A stretch of DNA of 64,000 bases from Bifidobacterium sp. ESL0745 (GCF_029433335.1 NZ_JAQTHX010000001.1:1703667-1767666), one strand, 5' to 3'; shown: positions 28,148 through 37,770, numbered from the stretch's first letter. Numbers and translations: made by a program. Notes: generated from the sequence alone by a model not told the origin.

Positions 28148-28717
28148 TCACCAACTCAGCCAGATATAGACTCCGATGAAAAGCGCGACTAGCAGCACGC
28201 CTGCAACGATGGACACAACATTGTTGCGATGGGTGCGGTCCACGGGTTTGCCGGAAACATAGGCCAGCAGCTCCCTGAACGTTATGACATCGAGCTTTTT
28301 CTGCAATTTGTCGCAATGAACGGCCGAACCGGCAGCGGCGAAAGCCACAGGAATAACGATAAGGCTCCACCATTTGTTCCAATATCGCCCGCGCGTATAA
28401 GCGTCAACAAAGGCGTATACGACGCAAAATGCGAACAAAACCCACATTACGATCGTCCAGAATAGGATTTTCCGCCTGTTACGTTTGATTTCCTCGTTCA
28501 TCTTCTCGACGTCTCCTTTGACCAGTTCATCCAGCGTGATGCCGAAAAGATTGCCCAGCAGCAACAGGTTCTGCACATCAGGATAGGTACGGCCGGTCTC
28601 CCAGTTCGAGACCGTCTGGCGGGAGACGAAGATCCTGCCGGCCAAATCGTCCTGCGACAAGCCCATCGCCTCACGATGGTCACGAATCTGACCGCCCAAC
28701 TGCATCTGCACCGCCAT
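28148..28717 (-). CDS. Xre-family regulator with membrane anchor, copy 2
   Basis: The 189-residue paralogue of 25736-26323 has the same helix-turn-helix (LGGQIRDHREAMGLSQDDLA) and near-identical residues 1-85, then diverged membrane helices and a conserved short motif KPVDRTHRNN near the C-terminus (KIDRTHRND in copy 1). It converges with the DUF4143 ATPase gene, eight bases apart. Divergence of the membrane part suggests the two may respond to different signals while sharing DNA targets. Confidence 0.85.
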   Translation of the reverse strand: MAVQMQLGGQIRDHREAMGLSQDDLAGRIFVSRQTVSNWETGRTYPDVQNLLLLGNLFGITLDELVKGDVEKMNEEIKRNRRKILFWTIVMWVLFAFCVVYAFVDAYTRGRYWNKWWSLIVIPVAFAAAGSAVHCDKLQKKLDVITFRELLAYVSGKPVDRTHRNNVVSIVAGVLLVALFIGVYIWLSW

Positions 28718-28966
28718 CGTCGCACCCTTCCGTCTTGCTCGTCATATAACTGCTTCCGCTTCGCTGCCATGCGCTCATTCAAGAGTACTTCAAATCGCCC
28801 CTGCTTCTTGCGATATCGAACGAATACTCTTGCCCGAACCACCGGCAACCGTTCCGACAATTCCAACGTAACCCAACGCGCCCGGACACTCCCAGCAGGA
28901 ACGCGAAAAAGCCCTGCCAAAAGTCTTTGACAGGGCGGAATTCCAACGATTTCGAGACTTGCAACA
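28718..28966. repeat. Duplicated upstream segment of the Xre gene, copy 2
   Basis: Counterpart of 26324-26570. It includes the Xre promoter region and the hairpin at 28911-28936. Nothing else is seen in the gap up to 29045. Confidence 0.7.
28911..28936 (-). terminator. Hairpin with U-run on the minus strand
   Basis: GCCCTG/CAGGGC arms with inner CAAA/TTTG pairing are followed on the minus strand by GGGCTTTTTCG. It is a second, back-up terminator for the surface-protein gene to the right. Confidence 0.65.
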
Positions 28967-29045
28967 ACTTTTGCATTTCTCTGCATTATGGGCCCCGCAA
29001 GAAGTAATCCGGACCAGACAAATTACCTATCCCCGATATGACAAA

Positions 29046-29098
29046 AAGCGGGGCTCAAATGGAACACGCTTGTATCCGTTTCCACTTGAGCCCCGCTT
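29046..29098 (-). terminator. Terminator of the large surface-protein gene
   Basis: AAGCGGGGCTCAA and its complement, extended by TGGAA/TTCCA, form a long stem 17 bases after the stop codon, followed on the minus strand by TTTTTG. Confidence 0.85.
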
Positions 29099-29115
29099 AG
29101 CAACAACCGACAGGT

Positions 29116-32100
29116 TTAGTCACGACGCGATGCATGCCTCTTGCTCACGAGCACAAGGACGCAGCCGCCAACGAGCAGCAGCAGCGCCACCGCCAAAATC
29201 GCGATAACGGCAGAGCCTGTAGGAACAAGGCTGCTCGAAGAACTGCCATCCTTCGAAGCATTGGCGCTCTGGCCTTTGACGCCAGCACCCTTGGAGCTGC
29301 CTTCCGCGCTGGAAACAGCAGAATTGCCGCCGTTTGCGCCAGACCTCGAACCTTGTCCGGAGACGGAACCGGCACCTTTTCCTGAGCCGGAGCCGTCAGC
29401 AGAACCTGCACCAAGCACGCCGGAACCACCATTGCCGAGACCATGACCGGAGCCGTCACCGGCTACGCCGCCATGACCGTCGGGACCAGAGCCAGATCCG
29501 TCACCATTCGTGCTGCCATGATTTCCGGAACCACCACGACCGGAACCATCATGATTGCCAGAGTTTTCGTCGCCGGAACCATGGCCATCACCGGAAGCGC
29601 CATGCTGGCCAGCGTTTTGAGAACCGGAACCACTGGTACCCTCACCAGATCCGTTGCCATCGCCATCAGAGCCTTCATTACCCGAACCATTGTGGTCAGA
29701 GCCATTGGAACCGGAACCGGCATGGTTGCCGGAGTTTTCGTCGCCGGAACCACCATGACTGCCACTATGATCAGAGCCTTGGTCACCGGAGCCTCCATGG
29801 TTGCCGTCGTGATCAGAATCTCCGGAACCAGAACCGGAGCCCTCAGAGCCGGAACCGCTGTGATCGCCACCGGAACCGCCATGGCCGGAACCGCCGCTCT
29901 GCCCAGGACCGCCGGAAGGCGTGGAACTGCCGCCGCCATGGCTCGGAGAAGAACCACCATCGTGACCAGGGCCGCTCGGAGGCGTGGAAGGACTTCCATC
30001 ACCATGGCTAGGCGGAGTCGACGGGCTCGGCGGAGGCGTCGAGGTGCGCGTCAACGAGAACACCTGCATCTCCGAAGTGTTGCCGGTCGTATCCTTGACC
30101 GCGATGCCCACCTTGTCGCCGGCATCCACGCCAGTCGGCCAGCTCTCAGAGAACGTGCCGTCCGCGGCCGTAGTCTCATGGGAGACCGTGACACTGGGCT
30201 CCGGTGTCGCGCCATCGGCTTCGAGCCACGTCAGCGTCACCGTATCCCCGGACTCTGCGACGGGGCCGCTTCGAGTCGTTTCATTGTCGTAGGAGACCAC
30301 CGTGCCGGAGACCTCGCCGTCCTTCGAGACGACGGCATGGCCGGCCTCGTTCGATACCCACGGCGCCTCCAGGTCGATATGCTTGTCCAGCTTGGCGAGC
30401 GAAGATTTCGTCGATTCGCTGGTTTCGACCCACGCGCGGAATGTGTAGTCGCTGCCTTTACCGGTGGTGTCGGAAGCGAAGGCGGATGCCGGGAACTCTG
30501 CGGTCCAGTCGCTGCCGGAAACACTCACATCGGAAGACGGGCCAGTGCCAGGAGTCGCACCAGCAGTGCCCTTGGGCACCACGTCCGCCTTCACGGTGTC
30601 GCCGGACTCAAGTCCGCTGACGGTACCGCTGAACGTCACCGTGCCGTTGGACGTCGCGCCGGTCGTTGGCGTAATCACTACCGTGCTGCTCACCGTAGGT
30701 GCCGTCGGAATGCCTCGCGGCCGCGTCAGCGTTGTGGTCTCGGAGGTGTTGCCCGTATCATCTTTCACCGTGATCAGAGCCTTGTCGCCGTGCTGGGCAC
30801 CGCTCGGCCAGTCGGCGGAGAATGCGCCGGTCACCGTATCTGCGTCCAGCGTCGTATCCGCGTGCAACGACGAGTTATCGGCCTTCTGCCACTTAATCGT
30901 GACATGGCCCGCTTCGGCCACAAGGCCGGTTTGAGCCGAACCGTCGACAGAAGTCTTGACTTTCCCGCTGACCTTCGTCGTGTTGACCTGGGTATCCGTA
31001 ATGCCCGGAGCCACCACGTCGACGGTTGCGTTCTTCTTGCCGAAATTGGACGTGTTGCTACCGCTGAGATGCTTGGCACGGAACGTATATTCGATACCCT
31101 TGCCGACAGAATCCGCCGTCTGCCCCAAAAGCGCCGAAGCCGGTACCGTCGCGGTCCAGTTACCGCCAGCGTCCACAGTCACATTACCTGCGGGAACAGT
31201 ATAACCGGCAGTGCCATCGGCCGCGTCCTTCGGTACGACGCTGGCAGCTATCGTGTCGCCCGTCACGAAATCGGCGGCGGTACCGTTCACCGTCACCGTG
31301 GCATCGGGAGTCGCCCCGGTGGTCGGCGTCGTCACTGACACATCTGTCACCACAGGAGCCGGCACACCGCTTAATGGCATAACCAGCGTCGCGGACCTGG
31401 AGATATTCCCCACTTCGTCGACAGCAGAAACCACCGCTTTGTCGCCCGGCGCAGCGCTCGAAGGCCAGGACTGTGAGAACTCTCCCGTGGTTGTGTTCAC
31501 AGCCGGGTGCGAATCCGGCACCTCATCCTGCGCCATCGGCTCACCGTCCGACTTCTGCCATTTCACGGTCACCGTCGCATGCGCTTCCGCCTTGCGATGG
31601 TTCTGTTTGCTGTTATCGGCGGAAGTCATCACCTTGCCGCTGATACCTTCAGCACTGGCCTGCGTATCAACCACCCCGGGCGGGACCAAATCGATATGCT
31701 TCACTATCTTCGCATTTCCGCTCTTGCGGTGATCGGAAGTGACCATATGCACGCGGAACAGATAATCCGCTCCGTCACCGACGTCATCGCTGAATTGCGA
31801 CGCCTTGAAACCGGCATACCAATTGCCATCAGTACTGCCGCCGGGAATCGTCAGACTTGCAAAATCGGCCGGTTTACCGGTCGTCCCGTCAGGCGTGCTT
31901 TCACTACCGTCTTTGACCATATCCGCAACGACCGTATCGCTCGACGCGGGATTCTCCAACGTACCGCTCACGGTGATCGTCGACGCCACGTCGTCAATGG
32001 CCGGCACATGCGTCACTTTGCCCCAGATGGCATACAACGTCTGGTTTTCAACACCGTCAAGCGGCAACGTGACCTCCGCACCGGGCTGGTATTGCGCAAC

Positions 32101-33267
32101 CGTATCCGTCCTATTCTTGCTCCACCCAAGCAAATCGAACCCAGGTCTTGAAATGCCACTGGTCGCATCCGGCAGCTTAGCTGCAACGCCCTTGCCTTCC
32201 GCAGGAATGTACTGCTTCTGAATTTTCCGAATGGTGCCTATTCCACCGTTGCTATCGAAGGAGAGCGAAGTCGATTTAGGCATAGCATCCTCGCGATACC
32301 ACCAGACAGGGGTGGAATTTTTAGGAAGACCATCTGTATCAGGTGTTTTATAGGTAGAAGTGCCTTCCTTATACCATTTCTTTTTAAAATTCGCGAAGGA
32401 AGTTGTCGTATGGCCGGTATGGGCATCTCTAAACCATTTGAGAGGCAGACCCGTAAATGTAGCATCGGGAATCCACGTCGAGGGGTAGCCTCTGTCCACC
32501 CTTTTCAGGAAAGGATTATTACCGATTCTGATCCTTCTCAGATTGGTGTCCCCCGCGAAAACCGCATCGTAGGCCCAAGTCGAATTATGACGGACTATCG
32601 TCGTTCCTGATAAATCCAACTCGGTCAGGGAATAGTCATGGTAGAACTGACGACCCGCTTTGCTCCACGAAAAATCTTGACTATCCGTCATACTCGAATA
32701 TCGCGAATCATAGAAATTATCAAGCGTTACCTTGTCGAGACCTTCTATCGATGTGGCATGGGTAAAATTGGCAAAAGCCCAATCATAAGTACGCAACGTA
32801 GCGGTCACCTTGACCTTGGTGACCATTTCCGAGATGCTTTTATCGGTGAATCCCGGAGTCGTAATTTTTTGCCCGATCCACGGGATTTGTGTTTCATTAT
32901 TAGCATAGACATAAAGACCGTATGGCGAAGTTCGGTGATACAGGAAGTCGCCACCACCGAAATCCATCTCACATTCGGTGCCGACCTGTTTGATCTCCCA
33001 ACTCACGCCATTGAAAGTCTGCGGACCAGTAGGCGCGCACGGAGGCAGCGGGCCTGCCGGGTTGGGCGGGTCACCCTGCGTTGAAACGGCAGGTACATCT
33101 TGCGTCTGCGTTTCTCCGGAGCTTCTGGCTGACGACTGCTGGCTATCCTGCGTATCCTGGCTATCCTGCACCACCGGAACGGCCATCGCGGACTGAGGGA
33201 CCACCAATGTCGCCGCAGCAGCCAATAATGCCACCATGCATGATGCCAAATGACGAATCTTCATCAT
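29116..33267 (-). CDS. Giant LRR/Ig-repeat cell-wall-anchored surface protein
   Basis: This 1383-residue precursor has a signal peptide (MMKIRHLASCMVALLAAAAT, cleavage near SAMA). Next comes a BspA-like leucine-rich region (LTELDLSGTTIVRHNSTW; FAGDTNLRRIRIGNNPF), an InlB-type B repeat (LSFDSNGGIGTIRK ... RPGFDLLGWSKN) and four Ig-like modules (start words such as VTTPTTGATPDATVTVNGTA). After these is a 250-residue Gly/Ser/Asp/His-rich stalk. The C-terminus has a sorting signal with LVPTG at 1347-1351, a hydrophobic helix and basic tail. LVPTG departs from LPXTG. It should be a long adhesin. The start at 33267 has GAAGGAAAAGG upstream. The repeated modules make it prone to length variation. 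Confidence 0.9.
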   Translation of the reverse strand: MMKIRHLASCMVALLAAAATLVVPQSAMAVPVVQDSQDTQDSQQSSARSSGETQTQDVPAVSTQGDPPNPAGPLPPCAPTGPQTFNGVSWEIKQVGTECEMDFGGGDFLYHRTSPYGLYVYANNETQIPWIGQKITTPGFTDKSISEMVTKVKVTATLRTYDWAFANFTHATSIEGLDKVTLDNFYDSRYSSMTDSQDFSWSKAGRQFYHDYSLTELDLSGTTIVRHNSTWAYDAVFAGDTNLRRIRIGNNPFLKRVDRGYPSTWIPDATFTGLPLKWFRDAHTGHTTTSFANFKKKWYKEGTSTYKTPDTDGLPKNSTPVWWYREDAMPKSTSLSFDSNGGIGTIRKIQKQYIPAEGKGVAAKLPDATSGISRPGFDLLGWSKNRTDTVAQYQPGAEVTLPLDGVENQTLYAIWGKVTHVPAIDDVASTITVSGTLENPASSDTVVADMVKDGSESTPDGTTGKPADFASLTIPGGSTDGNWYAGFKASQFSDDVGDGADYLFRVHMVTSDHRKSGNAKIVKHIDLVPPGVVDTQASAEGISGKVMTSADNSKQNHRKAEAHATVTVKWQKSDGEPMAQDEVPDSHPAVNTTTGEFSQSWPSSAAPGDKAVVSAVDEVGNISRSATLVMPLSGVPAPVVTDVSVTTPTTGATPDATVTVNGTAADFVTGDTIAASVVPKDAADGTAGYTVPAGNVTVDAGGNWTATVPASALLGQTADSVGKGIEYTFRAKHLSGSNTSNFGKKNATVDVVAPGITDTQVNTTKVSGKVKTSVDGSAQTGLVAEAGHVTIKWQKADNSSLHADTTLDADTVTGAFSADWPSGAQHGDKALITVKDDTGNTSETTTLTRPRGIPTAPTVSSTVVITPTTGATSNGTVTFSGTVSGLESGDTVKADVVPKGTAGATPGTGPSSDVSVSGSDWTAEFPASAFASDTTGKGSDYTFRAWVETSESTKSSLAKLDKHIDLEAPWVSNEAGHAVVSKDGEVSGTVVSYDNETTRSGPVAESGDTVTLTWLEADGATPEPSVTVSHETTAADGTFSESWPTGVDAGDKVGIAVKDTTGNTSEMQVFSLTRTSTPPPSPSTPPSHGDGSPSTPPSGPGHDGGSSPSHGGGSSTPSGGPGQSGGSGHGGSGGDHSGSGSEGSGSGSGDSDHDGNHGGSGDQGSDHSGSHGGSGDENSGNHAGSGSNGSDHNGSGNEGSDGDGNGSGEGTSGSGSQNAGQHGASGDGHGSGDENSGNHDGSGRGGSGNHGSTNGDGSGSGPDGHGGVAGDGSGHGLGNGGSGVLGAGSADGSGSGKGAGSVSGQGSRSGANGGNSAVSSAEGSSKGAGVKGQSANASKDGSSSSSLVPTGSAVIAILAVALLLLVGGCVLVLVSKRHASRRD

Positions 33268-33521
33268 CGAACCTTTTCCTTCAACCAATTATCTCTGCTG
33301 ACACAAAAAATTAAGGAACTCAAACAAATGCTAATTCCGCATCATTAAAATGTAATGTACTGCAAAATCTAGACATATACTCTGGTATGTCTAGGTTTTT
33401 AAACGATTCGTCTAATCTTTTATTTCTTTGCGACTTCCCGATCCCATTACAAAGCAAACATAGCAAGCAATTGTCTAATAAAAACAATGAATGAGTTCTC
33501 GACTCGCTTCGACGAAAACAT
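33268..33521. other. Upstream region of the surface-protein gene
   Basis: AT-rich DNA without a gene; a short repeat of AGACATATAC/GTATGTCTAG around 33371-33395 is the only dyad seen. Presumably holds the promoter of the surface-protein gene. Confidence 0.4.
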
Positions 33522-33555
33522 GAAAAATGCCCTGCCAAGATATCTTTGGCAGGGC
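33522..33555 (-). terminator. Terminator of the MFS exporter gene
   Basis: GCCCTGCCAA and TTTGGCAGGGC pair around GATATC, and on the minus strand the stem is followed by ATTTTTC. It lies 38 bases after the MFS stop codon. Confidence 0.85.
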
Positions 33556-33592
33556 ATGATTGCGAAATGACGAAATCTTAATTATGCAAAGA

Positions 33593-35440
33593 CTATGCCA
33601 CCTCGTCGCGCTTGGCGGCGCGGGCGACCCAAACTGAAGCGATCAGACCGATGGCAAGGAGGACGATGGCGGCGACGAGCGTCCACTGGCTCGATCGGGT
33701 GAAGGCCGAGGTCATCGCGTCGACCACTTGCGGGCCGAGGGCACCAAGCTTGCCGTGCGTGCCTTGGGCACGGATGCCGACGATGGCCGAGCCGGCCGAG
33801 GCGTCGAGCGATATGGTGAGTCCCGAAACCAGTTGCGAGGGCAGGCCGCGCACACCTTCAAGGGCCGTCGGCGCGATGTTCGTGACCATGACGGAAAGTA
33901 CGAGACCGGCAAGCGCCGCACCGATGCCAGTGCCAAGCTGGCGGACGGTCGATTGCGTCGCGGAGCCTTCTCCCGATTGGGTGACGGGCACTTCGGAAAG
34001 CACGAGACTGGTGAGCTGGGCGGCGGCGAAACCGAGTCCGAAACCGTAGAGCACGAACGGAATCAGCATCCAAGCGACCGGCAGATTCGGCCGCATCATC
34101 GCCATGAGGATGACGACGCTGAGGATTTCGACGATCAGGCCAAATTGCACCGTATGCGGGGCACCGATTTTCGCGGTGACCGGACGCGCAAGACCGCCGG
34201 AGACGATGGCGCCAAGTCCCATGGTCGCCAGGAGCGCGCCGGTGGGGATCATGTTGAGGCCGCGCACATTAATAAGGTAGAGCGGCAGGACGAACATGAT
34301 GACGAATTCGCCGGCCTGAATGGCTCCGGCGGCGATGTTGCCCATCGCGAAGGTCGGGATGCGGAACAGCGTCAGGTCGAGCATCACCGGACGAGCGTGG
34401 CGGGCGCGGCTGTTTTCGGTGTAAATGAACAGCGCGAAGAAGACAATGCCGAGCACGATGCAGATCGGAATGACCGAAACCGGCCAGCTCGCGCCCCACT
34501 TGAAGCCGCCGATGCCAAAGTCGCCCTTGGGTTTGAGCCAGCCGTAAGTCTGGCCTTCGATCAGGCCGAAGAGCAGGAATGCGGAACCCAGTGCGGAAAG
34601 CACGATGCCCAGCGGGTCGAAACCGTCTGGCTTGGCGAGAGACTTGGAGGAATCGGCAGCGGCAAGCTTTTGCGCAGCAGCACCCATCGCAGAGGCACCG
34701 GCCTTACCGCCGGTTTTCGGTACAAAGAAAATGGCCGAAATGAAGACGATGACGCCCAGCGGCACGTTGACCAGGAAGATCCAGCGCCAGCCGATGGTCT
34801 GGGTGAACACCCCGCCGAGGAACGGGCCGATGGCCGCGGCCGCGCTCATCACCGAGCCCCAAACGCCGAACGCGATGGCACGGTTCTTGCCGCGGAACGA
34901 AGCGGAGACGATGGAAAGTGTCGAAGGCATCACCAGCGCGCCGCCGACGGCCTGCACCGCGCGGGCGCTCAACAGCAGCGTGGCACCGTTGGATGAGGCG
35001 GCAAGCACGGAACCCGCGACGAAAACGACCACGCCGACCTGCAGGGTCAGCTTGCGGCCTTTGAGATCGCCGAGCTTGCCGAACGGCAGCAGCAGCGCCG
35101 CGAGAATGATGTTGTAGAGCGAGGTGACCCATTGCGCATCGGTCAGGTTCAGGCCGATCTCGCGAATCATCACCGGAATCGAGACATTGACGATGGAGCC
35201 GTCGAGCACGATCATCGCGAGTGCCAGCGCAAGCACCCACAGCGCGTTCCACGGCGGCTTGACGGCAGCGCCGGGAGCACTGGCGGCAGGGGAAGCACCG
35301 GAAGTAACGTTGGCGGCAGTATCGGTAGCCGCTTTCACTTCTGCGTTCTTACCCGCCGCAACCGAAGCGACGTTTGCGGCATCGGCCTTCACCGCCTGCC
35401 CAAGGCCCTGCCCAGCCTGTCCATTCTGTTGTTCGTCCAT
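33593..35440 (-). CDS. MFS multidrug exporter, DHA2 (EmrB/QacA) type
   Basis: The 615-residue protein has a low-complexity 60-residue N-terminus and then about 14 membrane helices, as in proton-driven DHA2 drug exporters. Signature pieces are LDGSIVNVSIPVMIREIG (motif D1), PFGKLGDLKGRKLTLQVG (motif A), and GALVMPSTLSIVSASF with IGPFLGGVFTQTIGWRWIFL (motif C region). It pumps toxic compounds out; the substrate is not predictable. The ATG at 35440 fits the family start, although the ribosome site is weak. A divergent TetR regulator and a 21-bp palindrome lie upstream, so induction by the exported compound is likely. Confidence 0.92.
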   Translation of the reverse strand: MDEQQNGQAGQGLGQAVKADAANVASVAAGKNAEVKAATDTAANVTSGASPAASAPGAAVKPPWNALWVLALALAMIVLDGSIVNVSIPVMIREIGLNLTDAQWVTSLYNIILAALLLPFGKLGDLKGRKLTLQVGVVVFVAGSVLAASSNGATLLLSARAVQAVGGALVMPSTLSIVSASFRGKNRAIAFGVWGSVMSAAAAIGPFLGGVFTQTIGWRWIFLVNVPLGVIVFISAIFFVPKTGGKAGASAMGAAAQKLAAADSSKSLAKPDGFDPLGIVLSALGSAFLLFGLIEGQTYGWLKPKGDFGIGGFKWGASWPVSVIPICIVLGIVFFALFIYTENSRARHARPVMLDLTLFRIPTFAMGNIAAGAIQAGEFVIMFVLPLYLINVRGLNMIPTGALLATMGLGAIVSGGLARPVTAKIGAPHTVQFGLIVEILSVVILMAMMRPNLPVAWMLIPFVLYGFGLGFAAAQLTSLVLSEVPVTQSGEGSATQSTVRQLGTGIGAALAGLVLSVMVTNIAPTALEGVRGLPSQLVSGLTISLDASAGSAIVGIRAQGTHGKLGALGPQVVDAMTSAFTRSSQWTLVAAIVLLAIGLIASVWVARAAKRDEVA

Positions 35441-35521
35441 AAGTATTCTTTCTCGATAACAATGACGACGATTATAAACCGGGGTTGCCCGAATAAGGCA
35501 GCCTTTTAGTAGGTGTATATT

Positions 35522-35542
35522 TTTGCGACACATTGTCGCAAA
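35522..35542. promoter_or_regulatory. Palindromic operator between MFS and TetR genes
   Basis: Perfect arms TTTGCGACA and TGTCGCAAA flank CAT. The site is 82 bases before the MFS start and is the only strong palindrome in the divergent region (35441-35859). Binding by the adjacent TetR protein is inferred. Confidence 0.75.
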
Positions 35543-35859
35543 CCTTGAGTGACTATACCCCATCGTTTTGCAGTACGCAAATCGACGGGCCGCGCTGCGC
35601 CGAAATCCCACCCAACAAAATGAATCAGAGCAAATTCTTAAGTCGATCAGATATTCGAAACAGCATTTTAGCATTTTCTGACACTTTATATTTTATTTCG
35701 ATATTCTATAAGGAAGGCACGCACTCCCGTACCCCCTTCGCCGGAAATCCCTGAACACTCGCACGATCAGCAACAACAGCTCGCGGACAAGACGAAAGGC
35801 TACTATGGAACGGAACAGTGCCGTCAGCAGTCACACTGCGAAAATATGAGAGGGACAAT

Positions 35860-36762
35860 ATGCCACGCATCAACGAGGCCAATCTTGAGGAACATCGCCG
35901 TCACACCATGAACGCGTTGCTCGATTCGGCGGAAAAAATCATGCGTGAGCAGGGCGGCGACGCGCTCACCCCTGCCAACGTCAGCAAGGGCGCCGGCATT
36001 GCGCGCAATTCGATCTATCGCTACGTCAAAGACATGAAGGATCTGCGCCGGCAGCTTATGGCACGGCATATGCCGCAGTGGGTCGCGGCGCTGGAAAAGG
36101 GCCTGGGCGACATCACTGACCCGGCCGAAATCATCGTGCAGTGGGTGAAAATCAATCTCGAGCAGTCGATATTGCAGGGCCACGACTGGATGACACAAAT
36201 ACCGCTGAGTGATGCCCAGACCTATCGCGACGACAAGAAACTTTGGCCGAAAGCCGGGGACGCGACAGCCGATGGCGGCGGCGATAGCGCCGATGACGTC
36301 TCTACAGAACATCACCAAAACGGGGATGCAGCAAACGGAAATGAATCCGAAAACGACGGCCGAAGCGCCGAATACTGCGGCGGAAAAACTTCACCAAGCG
36401 CAGTTTCAGGCAATCGGCGATTGGCGGAGGGTTACCCCGCAGCTTCAGGCGACTATTCCGGCTGCCCGGTCCACCACGGGAAAGCCACCCGGCCGAGAGG
36501 ACCTCAAACACCGAACGACCAGCCGCTCGAACCCACCCAACCCAGCCTGCACGAACGGGTCAACGCGCCCATCGTTGCTGCATGGGGTCAATTATGCCCA
36601 CAAAATCCGCAGGTCGGCATCGCAGTGACGGAAGGGCTCGTTTCCAGCGGGATGAAGCTGCTGAGCGGCAAAGGCCAGACACGCGAAATCCGAGCCGACG
36701 AAATCAGCGACATCGAGCGCGCCATCCGTGCCATCGTCAAGGAACTGCGCGAAGACAACTGA
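35860..36762 (+). CDS. TetR-family regulator with a long polar insert
   Basis: The 300-residue protein has the TetR DNA-binding domain at residues about 8-55 (TMNALLDSAEKIMREQGGDA, then VSKGAGIARNSIYRYVKDM). The ligand-binding part is split: after YRDDKKLWPKAG comes a polar, low-complexity insert of about 100 residues (SADDVSTEHHQNGDAANGNE), and the helical domain resumes at LHERVNAPIVAAWGQLC. TetR proteins are usually near 200 residues. It is divergent from the MFS exporter and probably represses it through 35522-35542. The start at 35860 has AGAGGGA upstream; the frame is open back to 35818. Confidence 0.87.
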   Translation: MPRINEANLEEHRRHTMNALLDSAEKIMREQGGDALTPANVSKGAGIARNSIYRYVKDMKDLRRQLMARHMPQWVAALEKGLGDITDPAEIIVQWVKINLEQSILQGHDWMTQIPLSDAQTYRDDKKLWPKAGDATADGGGDSADDVSTEHHQNGDAANGNESENDGRSAEYCGGKTSPSAVSGNRRLAEGYPAASGDYSGCPVHHGKATRPRGPQTPNDQPLEPTQPSLHERVNAPIVAAWGQLCPQNPQVGIAVTEGLVSSGMKLLSGKGQTREIRADEISDIERAIRAIVKELREDN

Positions 36763-36868
36763 AATAGGGAGCCGAATTCACCGCCATTTCGGCTGCAGTC
36801 CACTCGCCATCGTTCATTATATTTAGGTGTCCCGAATCACCATATCTTGACGGTTATTGCGGGTATAA

Positions 36869-37013
36869 GGCCAAAACGTGTGTCCAAAATGGGCTTCAAA
36901 GCATTCTGTCCTATGGCATAAAAGCTGTTTAAGAACAGGGCACAGAGATTCGAATTCCTTCTTCCGCTACTCCCTCAATGCCTCAGGACTAATCTTGGAC
37001 ACACATTTTGGCC
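36869..37013. mobile_element. MITE-like element with 19-bp terminal inverted repeats
   Basis: The ends 36869-36887 and 36995-37013 (GGCCAAAACGTGTGTCCAA and its complement) match in 18 of 19 positions. The 145-bp element has no gene; its interior has a tRNA-like piece GATTCGAATTCC. No clear target duplication is seen. It could instead be a structured RNA or large hairpin. The remaining gap to 37376 holds no supported gene. Confidence 0.5.
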
Positions 37014-37376
37014 GATGCCCCATTAATCGAGATGCTCCTGCAAAGTTGCGATAAGCGCATCTGGGGTATCAGGCCGAAAAGAGTTGGCCAGATTAAGTTA
37101 GGCCTCGCGGAAGCAGCATTTTGGCCCGCTACTTACCTACTTTCATCGCCGTCCACCGATTTCCTACAACAAGCGACAGACGCGCTGATATCAACTTTGC
37201 GGAACCAGCGGAAAAACACTTATTCATCCACCGACGTATCCACGTTTCTGCACATCAATCCACTTGTCTATTTTCGACAGCGCCCCTCTTTTGTGAGATA
37301 GCGCACACCGGCTGAAATGGTTTTTTGCCAACGCCAATCCGGCTGCCCTTGTGCCATATGCCTTTAGGGGCATTAG

Positions 37377-37392
37377 ACACTATATCTAGTGG
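37377..37392. promoter_or_regulatory. NrdR box 1
   Basis: ACACTATATCTAGTGG fits the NrdR box pattern found before ribonucleotide reductase genes in many bacteria and lies 103 bases before nrdH. Confidence 0.75.
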
Positions 37393-37435
37393 TTATCCAG
37401 GCGACACGCTACTAAAAGTTGGGGTTCAGTTTGGA

Positions 37436-37451
37436 ACTACATCCATGTAGT
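37436..37451. promoter_or_regulatory. NrdR box 2 (candidate)
   Basis: ACTACATCCATGTAGT is a perfect 16-bp palindrome resembling NrdR boxes. Its centre is 59 bp from box 1, more than the usual spacing of three turns, so binding of both by one NrdR oligomer is uncertain. Confidence 0.55.
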
Positions 37452-37494
37452 CTGGTCACTTGAAAGCTTACAAAACATCAATTCGGAGGCTACG

Positions 37495-37770
37495 ATGACC
37501 GTTACCGTTTTCACCAAACCACGCTGCCCACAGTGCGAGGCGACCAAGCGTCAGCTGAACCGCGCGAACATCGCGTTTGAAACCGTGGACCTGACCGAAA
37601 ACCCCTCCACCCTCGAACAGCTCACGCAGGCCGGCTTCCGCCAGGCACCCGTCGTCATTACGCCCGACGCCTCCTGGAGCGGCTACCGCCCGGATCTCAT
37701 CAAGCAGCTCGCAACCAGCGCCGTCGAGACTTCCGCCGACGCCAAGACAGCGCAGACCGTTCTCGCCTAG
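37495..37770 (+). CDS. nrdH: NrdH, glutaredoxin-like redoxin
   Basis: The 91-residue protein has the redox motif CPQC (residues 11-14) in TVFTKPRCPQCEATKRQL, the cis-proline segment QAPVVI and the NrdH signature WSGYRPDLI. It reduces the class Ib reductase NrdE using thioredoxin reductase. The C-terminal 15 residues are Ala/Thr-rich. The start has GGAGG upstream. First gene of nrdH-nrdI-nrdE. Confidence 0.96.
   Translation: MTVTVFTKPRCPQCEATKRQLNRANIAFETVDLTENPSTLEQLTQAGFRQAPVVITPDASWSGYRPDLIKQLATSAVETSADAKTAQTVLA

Noticed and set aside
29443..31338. A 631-codon plus-strand frame opposite the giant surface protein
   Set aside because: Arg/Thr/Ala-rich shadow of the repetitive Gly/Ser stalk and Ig modules, without start signals.
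37008..37301. A 97-codon frame before nrdH
   Set aside because: Begins inside the inverted-repeat element, no ribosome site, no recognisable protein.
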